Origin: JAWVFM01 sp963841455
Lineage (GTDB): Bacteria > Actinomycetota > Thermoleophilia > Solirubrobacterales > 70-9
Length of the DNA: 64,000 bases
Assembly: GCA_963841455.1 (NCBI GenBank)
Contig: CAWJCU010000017.1
Coordinates: 1 to 64,000, forward strand
Direction: 5' to 3'
Shown: one piece after another, positions 50,950-59,577 of the stretch
How the letters are laid out: each line of letters begins with the position of its first letter
How positions within the stretch are numbered: position 1 is the stretch's first letter
Notes under the pieces: model-generated
What the model was told of the DNA's origin: nothing
Seen by the model: only the letters and a program-made list of their open reading frames with translations
Database searches by the model: none
Position numbers and translations under genes: made by a program

Positions 50950-52628
50950 GTGGCCGAGGAGGTTCAGCCGATCGGCGCCGGCGTTCCCGAGACGGCCGAG
51001 CGTGACGGGGCGTTTCCGCGCCTCGATGACGAGCAGCGCGCGCGCCTCCTGCGGCTCGGCCGGCTGCGCCCGGTCGAGCAGGGCGACGTTCTCTTCGAGG
51101 CGGGCGATGCAACGAGCGACTTCTTCGTCATCGAATCGGGCGCCGTGGCGATCGTCCAGGGCTACCGCGAGGAGAACCGCATCATCGCCCTCCATGGGCG
51201 CCACCGCTTCACCGGCGAGATGAGCCTGCTCAGCGGCCAGCGGCTGTACCTCACGGGCGTCGTCCGCGACCCCGGTGAGCTGATCCAGGTGCCGCTCGAG
51301 CGGCTGCGCGAGATCGTCGCCGAGGACAAGGGCCTGAGCGACGTCATCCTCGGGGCCTTCATGGCTCGGCGAGCGATCCTGATCGGCCTCGAGACCGGCA
51401 TCAAGCTGATCGGCTCGCGCTTCTCGCCGGATTCCCGCCGCCTGCGGGAGTTCCTGGTCCGCAACCGCATGCCGCACCAATGGACCGACCTCGAGATCGA
51501 CGAGGACGCCGACGCGATGCTGAGCGAGCTCGGCATCAAGCCGGACGAGACGCCGGTCGTCGTCGCCAGCGACGGAACCGTCCTGCGCAACCCGAGCTAC
51601 GCGGAGCTCGGGCGCGCGATCGGCCTCGGCTCGGCCGGGCCGCCGCCGGCGCTCTGCGACGTCATCGTCGTCGGTGCCGGGCCGGCCGGCCTCTCCGCCT
51701 CCTTGTACGCGGCCTCCGAGGGCCTCGACGTCCAGGCGCTCGAGGCGGTCGCGCCCGGTGGTCAGGCGGGAACCTCGGCCCGGATCGAGAACTACCTCGG
51801 GTTCCCGGCCGGCATCTCAGGCGATGAGCTGACGCAGCGAGCCGGGGTGCAGGCGCTCAAGTTCGGCTCCCGGCTCACGTCCCCGGCAGAGGCGCTCCAG
51901 CTCGACAGCCACGGCGGGCGTCACGAGATCAGGCTCTCCAACGGCGACGTCGTCGCCGGCCGCACACTCGTCATCGCGACGGGCGCGCGCTACCGCCGAC
52001 TGGACGTCCCCCGGCTCGAGGAGTTCGAGGGCGGTGGCGTCTACTACGCCGCATCGCAGGCCGAGGCCCAGATGTGCAGCGGCGACCCCGTGATCGTGGT
52101 GGGCGGCGGCAACTCGGCCGGTCAGGCGGCCATGTTCCTCTCCAAGGCGACGCTCGGGTTGCCGCCTTCTGATCCGAGGCGGCGACCTCGCGAAGTCCAT
52201 GTCGCGCTATCTCGTCGACCAGGTCGAGCGCAACGACGCGATCGAGGTCTGCCGCCACTCCGAGGTCGTAGCCCTCGAGGGAGATCGCGAGCTCCAGGCC
52301 GTGACGATCGCCGACAACCGGACGGGCGAGCGAGCGAGCGTAGCCCGCGAAAGCCGTCTTCATCTTCATCGGCGCCGAGCCGCATACCGAATGGCTCGAA
52401 GGCCAGCTGGCGAGTGACGATGACGGGTTCCTGCTCACGGGCCGCGACCTCCAGGGCGACGACGTCGCGGAGTTCGACGGCGAGCGCCCGCTGTTCCTCG
52501 AGACCAGCCGCCCAGGGATCTTCGCCGTTGGCGACGTCCACTCCGGCTCGATAAAGCGCGTCGCGTCAGCGGTCGGCGAGGGCTCGATGGCGGTGCGGCT
52601 GATCCACCAGCGCCTCGCTCACCCCTAG
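50950..52628 (+). CDS. cNMP-binding/thioredoxin-reductase-like FAD oxidoreductase, two frameshifts
   Basis: About 560 residues from GTG 50950. A cyclic-nucleotide-binding domain (GDVLFEAGDATSDFFVIESGAVAIVQGY, FTGEMSLLSGQRLYLTGV) is followed by a thioredoxin-like segment (LREFLVRNRMPHQWTDLEIDED) without CxxC, then a FAD domain: VIVVGAGPAGLSASLYAASEGL, APGGQAGTSARIENYLGFP, VIVVGGGNSAGQAAMFLS. After breaks near 52160 and 52360 it ends IFAVGDVHSGSIKRVASAVGEGSMAVRLIH. No redox CxxC is visible. This architecture is known in actinobacteria; the electron acceptor is unclear. Faces DUF2630. Confidence 0.85.
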
Positions 52629-52703
52629 CCATGACCAACTTCGAGGGGAAGCCGGAGACCGACCGCGGCCGGGCGATGTTCCCGCGCTGAGGGATCGGGC
52701 CGA

Positions 52704-53150
52704 CTAGGACGACTCGACGGCCGCCTTGATCGCCTGGACGAAGTCGTCCTCGCCCTTGCGCGCCGAACGCAGCGCGAACCCTTCGATCAGCTTCCCGAAC
52801 CCGTGGCCGGAGAGCTCGTTGAAGAAGGCGAGCTTCGTCTTCCCACCCCCCGCCGCCTCGAGGTCATAGCCGCCATCCGACGAGGTCACGGCGTTCTTCG
52901 AGATCTCGGTCCAGCGCAGCTTCGTGGGCCGTTCGAACTCGGTCAGCTTGATCTCGCGGTGACTCTTCATCCCGGCGTCCTTCACGGTGCTCTCGAACAC
53001 CGTCCCGACGCCCGGCGGGCCGTCGGTGGTCTGCTTGATCTCGAGTACCCGGTTGCTGAACTTCGGGTCGTTCACCCCCGCGGCCAGGAAGTCGAAGACC
53101 TCCTCGATCGGGCGATCGATCTCGACGCTCGTTCCAAACCTTCCAGCCAT
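52704..53150 (-). CDS. SRPBCC family protein
   Basis: 148 residues. GRFGTSVEIDRPIEEVFDFLAAGVNDPKFSN is the usual start of polyketide-cyclase-like START proteins, followed by GVGTVFESTVKD, LTEFERPTKLRWTEIS, YDLEAAGGGKTKLAFFNE and a C-terminal helix. It binds a hydrophobic ligand in the fold; the ligand is unknown. ATG 53150. Confidence 0.88.
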   Translation of the reverse strand: MAGRFGTSVEIDRPIEEVFDFLAAGVNDPKFSNRVLEIKQTTDGPPGVGTVFESTVKDAGMKSHREIKLTEFERPTKLRWTEISKNAVTSSDGGYDLEAAGGGKTKLAFFNELSGHGFGKLIEGFALRSARKGEDDFVQAIKAAVESS

Positions 53151-53178
53151 GTTGTCCTCCGAGTCGTTCGGCCTCAGC

Positions 53179-53788
53179 CTAGTCCGACCCGAACGGGTCG
53201 CGCCACATCCGCCAGATCGCCGGCCCGCGGCGGGGCAGGCGCATCTCCTCCACCACCTCGAAGCCGTGGCGCTCGTAGAGGAGCCGGCTGCGCGGGGTCG
53301 AGGCCTCGAGGTAGGCGGCGACCCCGCCGGCGTCGGCCTCGGAGAGGACCGGATACATGAGCCTGCTGCCGAGGCCGCGGCCCTGCGCGTCGGGCTCGAC
53401 TCCCACGACGGCGAGGTAGAAGTGGCCGGGGCGGGCGGGGTGCTTCCGCTCGATCCGCATCCGGGCGCGCAGCGCCAGGGGGAGCCGGCGACCGAAGACG
53501 CCGACCATCGTCGGAGCCTCGCGGATCGTCGCCCGCAGGGAGACTCGCCAGCGCTCGGGCGGCGCCCACACGGCCGCGCCCGCGAGATCGTCGGTCGTGA
53601 ACACGAGCCCGTGGTCGAAGGCAACCTCGGCGAGCTCGACGCGGAAGAAGTCGCGCAGCCGGCGCTCGCGCGTGGAGGGGGCGCCGAGCAGGTGTCCGAG
53701 CGCTGGGTCGCTGCGGAACGCGGCCGCGAGCGCATGGCTCAGCGGCTCTATCTCCTCCCGCGTGGCCTTGCGGACGGGCTCGTGCAGG
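53179..53788 (-). CDS. GNAT family N-acetyltransferase, start unclear
   Basis: The domain begins ATREEIEPLSHALAAAFRSDPALGHLLG, and motif A reads FYLAVVGVEPDAQGRGLGSRLMYPVLSEA (Q-G-R-G-L-G acetyl-CoA site), followed by AYLEASTPRSRLLYERHGFEVVEEM. In this frame no ATG or GTG precedes the domain after the previous TAG; CTG 53788 is the only candidate and GTG 53604 would delete the first 60 residues. The start is therefore uncertain. Acceptor unknown; the actinobacterial group is often annotated as acetyltransferase of small amines. Confidence 0.75.
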
Positions 53789-53796
53789 GCGGCGGG

Positions 53797-54264
53797 CTAG
53801 CCGACCTCGGCCGGCTCTTCGTCGCGGCCGGCGAGGCGATCGCGCCCGCGCTGGACGGCGGCGAGGAACTTCTGGAGGTTGACCTCGAGCGTCGAGAGGA
53901 TCTCGTCGGCGTAGTCCTCAGCGCCGAGGCGGATCGAACGCTCGGTCTCGCGGGCGTCCTCGATGATCTCCTCGGCAGCGCGCTCGGCCTGTTTGTAGAC
54001 CTCCTCGTCGGAGATCAGGCGCGCCTGCTGGTCGCGCGCCTCCTTGACGACCCGCTCGGCCTCGCGCTTGGCCTCGGCGAGCATCTCCTGGCGCTCCTTG
54101 ACGATCCAGCGCGCCTGCTTGATCTCCTCGGGGATCGTGGCGCGCATCTGGTCGAGGAGGTCGTAGATCTCCTCGCGATCGACCCTCACCTGGTCGGTCA
54201 GCGGCACCGGCCTGGCGTTGTGGATCAGGTCGTCGAGCTTGTCGATGAGGACGAGGACGTCCAT
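53797..54264 (-). CDS. DivIVA-like / ATP-synthase-b-like coiled-coil protein
   Basis: 155 residues. MDVLVLIDKLDDLIHNARPVPLTDQVRVDREEIYDLLDQMR resembles the N-terminal DivIVA-like region of small actinobacterial Wag31-related proteins, followed by a long charged coiled coil (EIKQARWIVKERQEMLAEAKREAERVVKEARDQQARLISDEEV). Found just upstream of coaD-type genes in actinobacteria. It may act in polar or septal organisation. Confidence 0.8.
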   Translation of the reverse strand: MDVLVLIDKLDDLIHNARPVPLTDQVRVDREEIYDLLDQMRATIPEEIKQARWIVKERQEMLAEAKREAERVVKEARDQQARLISDEEVYKQAERAAEEIIEDARETERSIRLGAEDYADEILSTLEVNLQKFLAAVQRGRDRLAGRDEEPAEVG

Positions 54265-54355
54265 TGGGCTCCGGAAAGATTACGGGTATGCGGGGAAAAC
54301 GGGTTCCGCAGGGGGGATTTCGGCGCCCTCCTGCAAGCTCCTGCCCACGAGAGGC

Positions 54356-54853
54356 TCAGCGCTGCTCACGCTCGGAGAGGGCCTTCGCGACCGGCGCGGG
54401 CACGAGGTCGGACACGTCGCCACCGAACGTCGCCATCTCCTTCACGCCCGTCGAGGAGAGGAAGCTGTACTCGGGAGAGGCGATCACGTACATCGACTCG
54501 ATCTCGGGCGCGAGCTTGCGGTTGAGCTGGTTCATCTCGAACTCGTACTCGAAGTCCGAGATCGCGCGCAGCCCCTTGATGATCACCGTCGCGTCGTGAC
54601 CGCGGGCGAACTCGACGAGCAGGTTGCGGAACACCTCCACCTCGACGTTGGCCAGATCCGCCGTCGCATCGACGATGAAGGCCCTTCGCTCCTCGGCGGT
54701 GAACATGTGCTCGGCCTTCCTGGGCGCGTTGCCGACGATGCCGACGACGACGCGGTCGAAGACCCTCGCCGTGCGGCCGATGATGTCCAGGTGGCCGTTG
54801 GTGACCGGGTCGTAGCTCCCCGGGCAGATGGCCGTTCCGCCGTTCGGCGTCAT
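54356..54853 (-). CDS. coaD: Phosphopantetheine adenylyltransferase
   Basis: 165 residues. ICPGSYDPVTNGHLDIIGRTARVFDRVVVGI is the T/H-x-x-H nucleotidyltransferase motif. FARGHDATVIIKGLRAISDFEYEFEMNQLNRKL and SPEYSFLSSTGVKEMATFGGDVSDLVP are the other signatures. It makes dephospho-CoA in CoA synthesis. It overlaps rsmD by ATGA, the standard pair. A 91-base gap with an imperfect GC-rich inverted repeat (near 54311-54337) precedes the DivIVA-like gene. Confidence 0.97.
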   Translation of the reverse strand: MTPNGGTAICPGSYDPVTNGHLDIIGRTARVFDRVVVGIVGNAPRKAEHMFTAEERRAFIVDATADLANVEVEVFRNLLVEFARGHDATVIIKGLRAISDFEYEFEMNQLNRKLAPEIESMYVIASPEYSFLSSTGVKEMATFGGDVSDLVPAPVAKALSEREQR

Positions 54854-55386
54854 CCGCCCGCCTCATGGATGCGGACCACGGTGTCGCCGTAGCGCCGCTC
54901 GAAGGCGACCGTGACGCTCGGCAGCTCCAGCGGGCGGCGCGCCGCGCTCTCCGTTATCAAGCGGCCTCCCTCCGATAGGCGAGGCGATATGAGCGAGTCG
55001 AGTTCCCCCTCAAGGCGGTCGGCGATGTTATAGGGCGGGTCACAGAGGATCAGGTCGAAGGCGTCCGCGGAGCGGCGCAGGAAGCCGAGGGCGTCCGAGC
55101 GAACGAGGTCGGCCCGGTCGTCGAGCCCGAGGTCGGCGACGTTCCGCCGGGCGAGCCGGACGTCGGTGTCGACGAGAGTCGCGCGCTCGGCGCCGCGGGA
55201 GAGGGCCTCGATCGCGAGGGCGCCCGTACCGCAATAGAGGTCGAGCACGGTGGCGCCGGCCACGCCATCGCCGAGCACCGAGAAGAGCGCCTCACGGACA
55301 CGGTCCGCAGTCGGCCGGACCGCCGACGAGCCCCCAGGCGGAGAGACGAGCCGGTGCCCGCGAAGCTCACCGCCGACGACCCTCAA
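54850..55386 (-). CDS. rsmD: 16S rRNA (guanine966-N2)-methyltransferase RsmD
   Basis: 178 residues. MRVVGGELRGHRLVSPPG, RPTADRVREALFSVL, VLDLYCGTGALAIEALSRGA (SAM motif I) and FDLILCDPPYN (the D-P-P-Y N-methyltransferase motif). It methylates G966 in the 30S subunit. It overlaps recG by ATGA and coaD by ATGA. Confidence 0.96.
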   Translation of the reverse strand: MRVVGGELRGHRLVSPPGGSSAVRPTADRVREALFSVLGDGVAGATVLDLYCGTGALAIEALSRGAERATLVDTDVRLARRNVADLGLDDRADLVRSDALGFLRRSADAFDLILCDPPYNIADRLEGELDSLISPRLSEGGRLITESAARRPLELPSVTVAFERRYGDTVVRIHEAGG

Positions 55387-57548
55387 CCGGCGAACGCGGG
55401 GTCGTCGGAGAAGCGCCTGGCGGCGAGCTCCGCCAGCGGTGCGAGCTCGGGCGCGTCGAGCGATCCGGCTGCGGCGAGCATGGCCTGGACCTCCTTTCGC
55501 GCCTCGAGCAGGAGCCGCGAGTCGTCGGGCAGCTCGGCAACGCGGAACCGCGGGAGACCGTGCTGCCTGGTTCCGAGGATCTCCCCCTCGCCGCGCAGCG
55601 CGAGGTCGACCTCGGCGAGCTTGAAGCCGTCGCGCTCGGTGGTAATCGCCTCGATCCTGCGGCGGGCCAGCTCGGATTCGGCGTCGGCGAAGAGGATGCA
55701 GAACGACTCCTCCGAGCCGCGACCCACCCGCCCGCGGAGCTGGTGGAGCTGCGAGAGCCCAAAGCGCTCGGCGCCCTCGATCAGCGTCACCGTGGCGTTC
55801 GCAACGTCGATGCCGACCTCGATCACCGTGGTCGCCACTAGCACGTCGGTGCGGCCGGAGGCGAACGCGTCCATCGCCTCCGCCTTCTCGCGCGCCGGCA
55901 TCTGGCCGTGCAGGAGGCCGACCTGGAAGTCTCGGAGCTCGCCGGCCCGCAGCCGCTCGGCCTCCTCGGAGGCCGCCCTAGCCTCGAGCTTCTCGGAGCC
56001 CTCAACCAGCGGGCAGACAACGTAGGCCTGGCGCCCCTCCCGCAACCGCGCGCGGATGAAGTCGTAGGCGCCGGCCCGCTTCTCCTCCCCCACCGCCCAG
56101 GTCGTTACTGGCTTTCGTCCGGCGGGCATCTCCCGGAGGATCGTTGCGTCGAGGTCGCCGTAGGCCGTGAGCGAGAGCGTGCGGGGGATCGGTGTCGCCG
56201 TCATGTGGAGCGCGTGGGGCGCGCGCGGCTCCCCCTCCACCTCTGGCCCCTTCGCCGCGAGGGCCCGCCGCTGGCTCACGCCGAAGCGGTGCTGCTCGTC
56301 GACCACGGCCACCCCGAGCCGGGCGAGCTCGACGTCTGGCTCGAGCAGCGCGTGGGTGCCGACGGCGAGCTCGAGCTCGCCGCTCGCGAGCCTCCCGAGC
56401 ACGTCGCGCCTGCGTGCGGCGGTCGTGGCCCCGGTCAGAAGGGTGAAGCGCACGTCGACTCCGGCAAGCAGCCCGTTCAGGGTCGCCGCGTGCTGCTCCG
56501 CCAACGTCTCCGTCGGCGCCATCAGCGCCGCCTGGTAGCCCGCCTCCACCGCGCGCAGCATCGCGTAGACGGCGATGACCGTCTTGCCACTTCCGACCTC
56601 GCCCATCAGCAACCGCTGCATCGCCTCGCCCGACGCGAGGTCGGCATCGATCTCCTCGAACGCCCGTCGCTGGTCGCCCGTGGGCTCGAACGGCAGGGAG
56701 CGAATCCAGCCGGCGACGAGGTCACCAGGCCGGCCGATGGGGATGCCCTCGCGAGTTGAGCGCGCCGCCGCGCGGCGTCGGGCCAGCGCCACCTGATGAA
56801 GCATGAGCTCCTCGAAGGCCAGGCGCTCGCGGGAGGTTGCTGCCTCCGCAGCGCTTCGGGGGAAGTGGATTCCGACGATCGAGTCGGCCTCCCCGGGGTA
56901 GCCGCGACGCGCGCGAAGCTCCGCCGGGAGCGCCTCGGGGAAGTCGAGGGCCGCGGGCATCGCCTGCCAGGACCAGTCGCGAAGCTTGCGCGCGCTCAGC
57001 CGCTCCGACGCCGGGTGGATCGGGACCAGCCCCGTGGTGTGGACTCCTCGCGACTCTCCGTTCGACTCGAGAATCTCGTGGTCGGCGACCCGAAACTCGC
57101 CACCGCGCTCGAGCTTGCCGACCAGGAGCACGCGCGCACCCGGCCGCAGGCGCTCCGCGAGCCAGGCCTGGTTGAACCAGAGCGCCTTCGCCTGCCCGCT
57201 CCCGTCGGCGACAACGGCCTCGACGATCTTCAGGTTGCGCCGGCGTGTTGGTCGCACGCGGGCGCTCCGCACCTCAACCAGCACGGTCGCCTCCTCGCCG
57301 ATCCGCAGCTCTCCCAGAAGGCCGAGCTTCGTGCGATCCCGGTAGCCGCGCGGCACGTGGAGGAGGAGATCGCCGATCGTCTCGATGCCGAGCTCGGCGG
57401 CCGCCTGCGCGAGCTTCGGCCCCGCTCCACGGAGGCTCGAGATCGGAGCGGCCAGCCGGTTCGGTCGCGGGCGCGATCGTAGCTTCGCGCCCTCGAGCTC
57501 AGCAAGCTCGAGTGGCTCGCCGCTTCCGATCCCACGTGTTGTCTCCAT
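55383..57548 (-). CDS. recG: ATP-dependent DNA helicase RecG
   Basis: 721 residues from ATG 57548 (a GTG at 57572 is possible). The OB-wedge domain begins SLRGAGPKLAQAAAELGIETIGDLLLHVPRGYRDR. The helicase core has PTGDQRRAFEEIDADL, motif I LLMGEVGSGKTVIAVYAML, DEQH in VAVVDEQHRFGVSQ, MTATPIPRTLSL and the C-terminal TVIEVGIDVANAT and QLHQLRGRVGRG. It remodels stalled forks. Operon fakA-region, recG, rsmD, coaD is conserved in actinobacteria. Confidence 0.97.
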   Translation of the reverse strand: METTRGIGSGEPLELAELEGAKLRSRPRPNRLAAPISSLRGAGPKLAQAAAELGIETIGDLLLHVPRGYRDRTKLGLLGELRIGEEATVLVEVRSARVRPTRRRNLKIVEAVVADGSGQAKALWFNQAWLAERLRPGARVLLVGKLERGGEFRVADHEILESNGESRGVHTTGLVPIHPASERLSARKLRDWSWQAMPAALDFPEALPAELRARRGYPGEADSIVGIHFPRSAAEAATSRERLAFEELMLHQVALARRRAAARSTREGIPIGRPGDLVAGWIRSLPFEPTGDQRRAFEEIDADLASGEAMQRLLMGEVGSGKTVIAVYAMLRAVEAGYQAALMAPTETLAEQHAATLNGLLAGVDVRFTLLTGATTAARRRDVLGRLASGELELAVGTHALLEPDVELARLGVAVVDEQHRFGVSQRRALAAKGPEVEGEPRAPHALHMTATPIPRTLSLTAYGDLDATILREMPAGRKPVTTWAVGEEKRAGAYDFIRARLREGRQAYVVCPLVEGSEKLEARAASEEAERLRAGELRDFQVGLLHGQMPAREKAEAMDAFASGRTDVLVATTVIEVGIDVANATVTLIEGAERFGLSQLHQLRGRVGRGSEESFCILFADAESELARRRIEAITTERDGFKLAEVDLALRGEGEILGTRQHGLPRFRVAELPDDSRLLLEARKEVQAMLAAAGSLDAPELAPLAELAARRFSDDPAFAG

Positions 57549-57577
57549 CCCGCCGCCAAGGCTAGGCTCCACTACAG

Positions 57578-58057
57578 ATGGGACGGATCGACGATCGGCT
57601 GGCGGAGCTCGGGCTCGAGCTGCCGGCGCCGTTCGCGCCCCCGGCGGGCGTCGAGTTCAAGTTCGATCGCGTCCGCGTTGCCGGCGACGTCGGCTTCGTG
57701 TCCGGTCACGGCCCCGTGGACGGCGACCGCACGCTCATGTCCGGCAAGGTCGGCGCCAACGTGACCGTCGAGCAAGCGGCGGATGCCGCACGCCTCACCG
57801 GCCTCGCGATCATCGCCTCGCTCCGCGCCGAGCTCGGGGACCTCGACCGCGTCCGGGGATGGTTCAAGGCGCTCGGCCTCGTCAATTGCGCGCCGGGCTT
57901 CAACAAGACGCCGAGCATCGTGAACGGCTTCAGTGAGCTCGTCCTGGACGTCTGGGGGCCGGAGGCGGGCCGCCACGCGCGCTCCGCCATCGGCGTTGCC
58001 GAGCTCCCCTTCGACTGGCCGGTCGAGGTCGAGGCCGTCGTCGACCTCGCCAGCTAG
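57578..58057 (+). CDS. RidA/YjgF-family protein
   Basis: 159 residues. VRVAGDVGFVSGHGPVDGDR, GANVTVEQAADAARLTGLAIIASLRAELGDLDRVRGWFKALG, PEAGRHARSAIGVAELPFDWPVEVEAVV are the RidA core and R-x-A motif. This is the longer actinobacterial branch (YjgF-like with extra N-terminal helix), often annotated as endoribonuclease or deaminase but of uncertain role. Divergent from recG; faces the GST convergently. Confidence 0.9.
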   Translation: MGRIDDRLAELGLELPAPFAPPAGVEFKFDRVRVAGDVGFVSGHGPVDGDRTLMSGKVGANVTVEQAADAARLTGLAIIASLRAELGDLDRVRGWFKALGLVNCAPGFNKTPSIVNGFSELVLDVWGPEAGRHARSAIGVAELPFDWPVEVEAVVDLAS

Positions 58058-58064
58058 GCACTCG

Positions 58065-58832
58065 CTAGCGGATCTCCGCCGAGACGCCCCGGTGCCGGTG
58101 ATAGGTGTCGCGGATCCATCCGACCGCGGGGTGACCGGCAAGTGACTCCCCGAACTCCCAATGCGGCGGGCGGGGCGGCGAGTATTGAAGCTCGTCGGGC
58201 CAGGCGAGCGGATAGAGCAGCGCCGCAGCCGTGAGGTCGGCGACGCTGAAGTCCTCTCCGACCAGGTGGTCGCGGCCGTCGCGCTCGTCCTCAATACGTT
58301 CGAGGCCGGCGACGATCCGCTCGCGCGAGCGCTCGGCGTCGGCCTCGCGCAACGTGTACCGGCGCGACGCGTGGGCCCACGCGACGCGGCTCGTCACGCG
58401 GGTAAACGCGTGGCCCGCGCCGCCGAATCCTGTGGCAATGAAGTTCGGCAGGTATCCGTCCTCGTTGCGCATGTCCCAGAACGCGACCCGGCGGACATCG
58501 TGCCCGACATTCTCGTCGAAGAATTCCTCGAGCTCGAGGGCGTGGGCGCGATCAGCGGGGTCGGCCGGATGCAGCCGGCGGCCCTCGAAGCGCCGTTCGA
58601 GCGCCTCGATGATCCGCGTCGAGTCCATGATCCGCCGGCCGTCGAGGTCGAGCAGCGGAAGGGTCCCGCGCGATGAGAGCCAGAGCGCGCGCGGCGAGCC
58701 CGGGAGGATCCTCCGCCGCGCGTGCGGGATCCGCCGGTAGTCGAGCGTCCAGCGGACCTTCTCGTTGTAATTCGAGAAGGTGTACTGCCAGAGGACGGGC
58801 TTGGGGCGGCTCGCGACGCGGACCCTAGTCAC
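58065..58832 (-). CDS. Glutathione S-transferase family protein
   Basis: About 255 residues from GTG 58832, overlapping the upstream stop by 8 nt. LWQYTFSNYNEKVRWTLDYRRIPHARR is the N-terminal thioredoxin-like fold, followed by GTLPLLDLDGRRIMDSTRIIEALERRF (S/T near D-S-T-R-I), then a C-terminal helical domain with HLVGEDFSVADLTAAALLYPL. Most actinobacteria lack glutathione, so the thiol substrate is unclear. Confidence 0.88.
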   Translation of the reverse strand: MTRVRVASRPKPVLWQYTFSNYNEKVRWTLDYRRIPHARRRILPGSPRALWLSSRGTLPLLDLDGRRIMDSTRIIEALERRFEGRRLHPADPADRAHALELEEFFDENVGHDVRRVAFWDMRNEDGYLPNFIATGFGGAGHAFTRVTSRVAWAHASRRYTLREADAERSRERIVAGLERIEDERDGRDHLVGEDFSVADLTAAALLYPLAWPDELQYSPPRPPHWEFGESLAGHPAVGWIRDTYHRHRGVSAEIR

Positions 58833-59577
58833 TGGCGACCCGCACGTCGGAGATGTCGAGCGACACGAGCGTCGGCGCCGCCATCGGGCGGCCACCGGGC
58901 CCGCGAGGCCGAACCCACCGGCGGGTCGGGAAGACGAGGCCGTCGGCCTGGGCGTGGTCCGCGCACAGGTGCACCGCTCTCGCCCATCCCCCGACGACCT
59001 CCGCGACGTAGTCGTGGCGGCGAAGGAGACCGCGCGCGTCGAAGTAGAAGGACTGCCGAGGCGAGTGCGTATCGAAGGAACCGTCGAACGCGGCGTCGAG
59101 CTTCCGCCAGGTCTCGTCGCGCTCACGCCAGGCTCCGCCGTCGCTCAGCTCGACTCCCTTGCGTGTCAAGAGCAGCGGGGTGGCGAGGTAGTTCCACATG
59201 GCATAGCCGACGAAGTACGCGCCGTCGAGCGGGTCCCAGCGAACGTTCCGCCGCAGGCCGGGGCGCCCGAAGAACTCGGCACGCGGGTCGGCCCGGGTCG
59301 AGACGACGTCGCCGTCGGAGGTCTCGATCCGGACCGTCCCGCCGTCAAAGACGCCCCGCTCGCCCTCGCGGGGGAAGGGGTCCATAACCGTGTGCGGCTC
59401 GCCCGGCGTCACCGTGAGCCGGTAGTCGAAGAACCGCAGGCCCGGCATCCGCGTCCGGACGAGCAGCCCTCCCGACCGCACGCGGGCATCGATGCGCCGC
59501 GCCGCGCGCCATCGCTGGAGCCCGCCATGGGCTTCGAGGACCTCGTCGAGGAGGCCTACTGCGCCGCTATCAGCCAC
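58825..59577 (-). CDS. Hypothetical protein of a common actinobacterial family
   Basis: About 250 residues from GTG 59577: VADSGAVGLLDEVLEAHGGLQRWRAARRIDARVRSGGLLVRTR, followed by LTVTPGEPHTVMDPFPREG, FFGRPGLRRNVRWDPLDGAYFVGYAMWNYLATPLLL and VFPTRRWVRPRG. The pattern suggests an outer-membrane-lipoprotein-sorting-like beta fold, but no named domain is certain. It overlaps the FakA-like gene by 22 nt and the GST gene by 8 nt, so it is in the same operon. Confidence 0.8.
   Translation of the reverse strand: MADSGAVGLLDEVLEAHGGLQRWRAARRIDARVRSGGLLVRTRMPGLRFFDYRLTVTPGEPHTVMDPFPREGERGVFDGGTVRIETSDGDVVSTRADPRAEFFGRPGLRRNVRWDPLDGAYFVGYAMWNYLATPLLLTRKGVELSDGGAWRERDETWRKLDAAFDGSFDTHSPRQSFYFDARGLLRRHDYVAEVVGGWARAVHLCADHAQADGLVFPTRRWVRPRGPGGRPMAAPTLVSLDISDVRVASD

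Noticed and set aside
54311..54337. GC-rich inverted repeat before coaD's end, as a terminator
   Set aside because: One mismatch, no T-run, and it lies between genes read on the same strand; the evidence was not enough for a feature.
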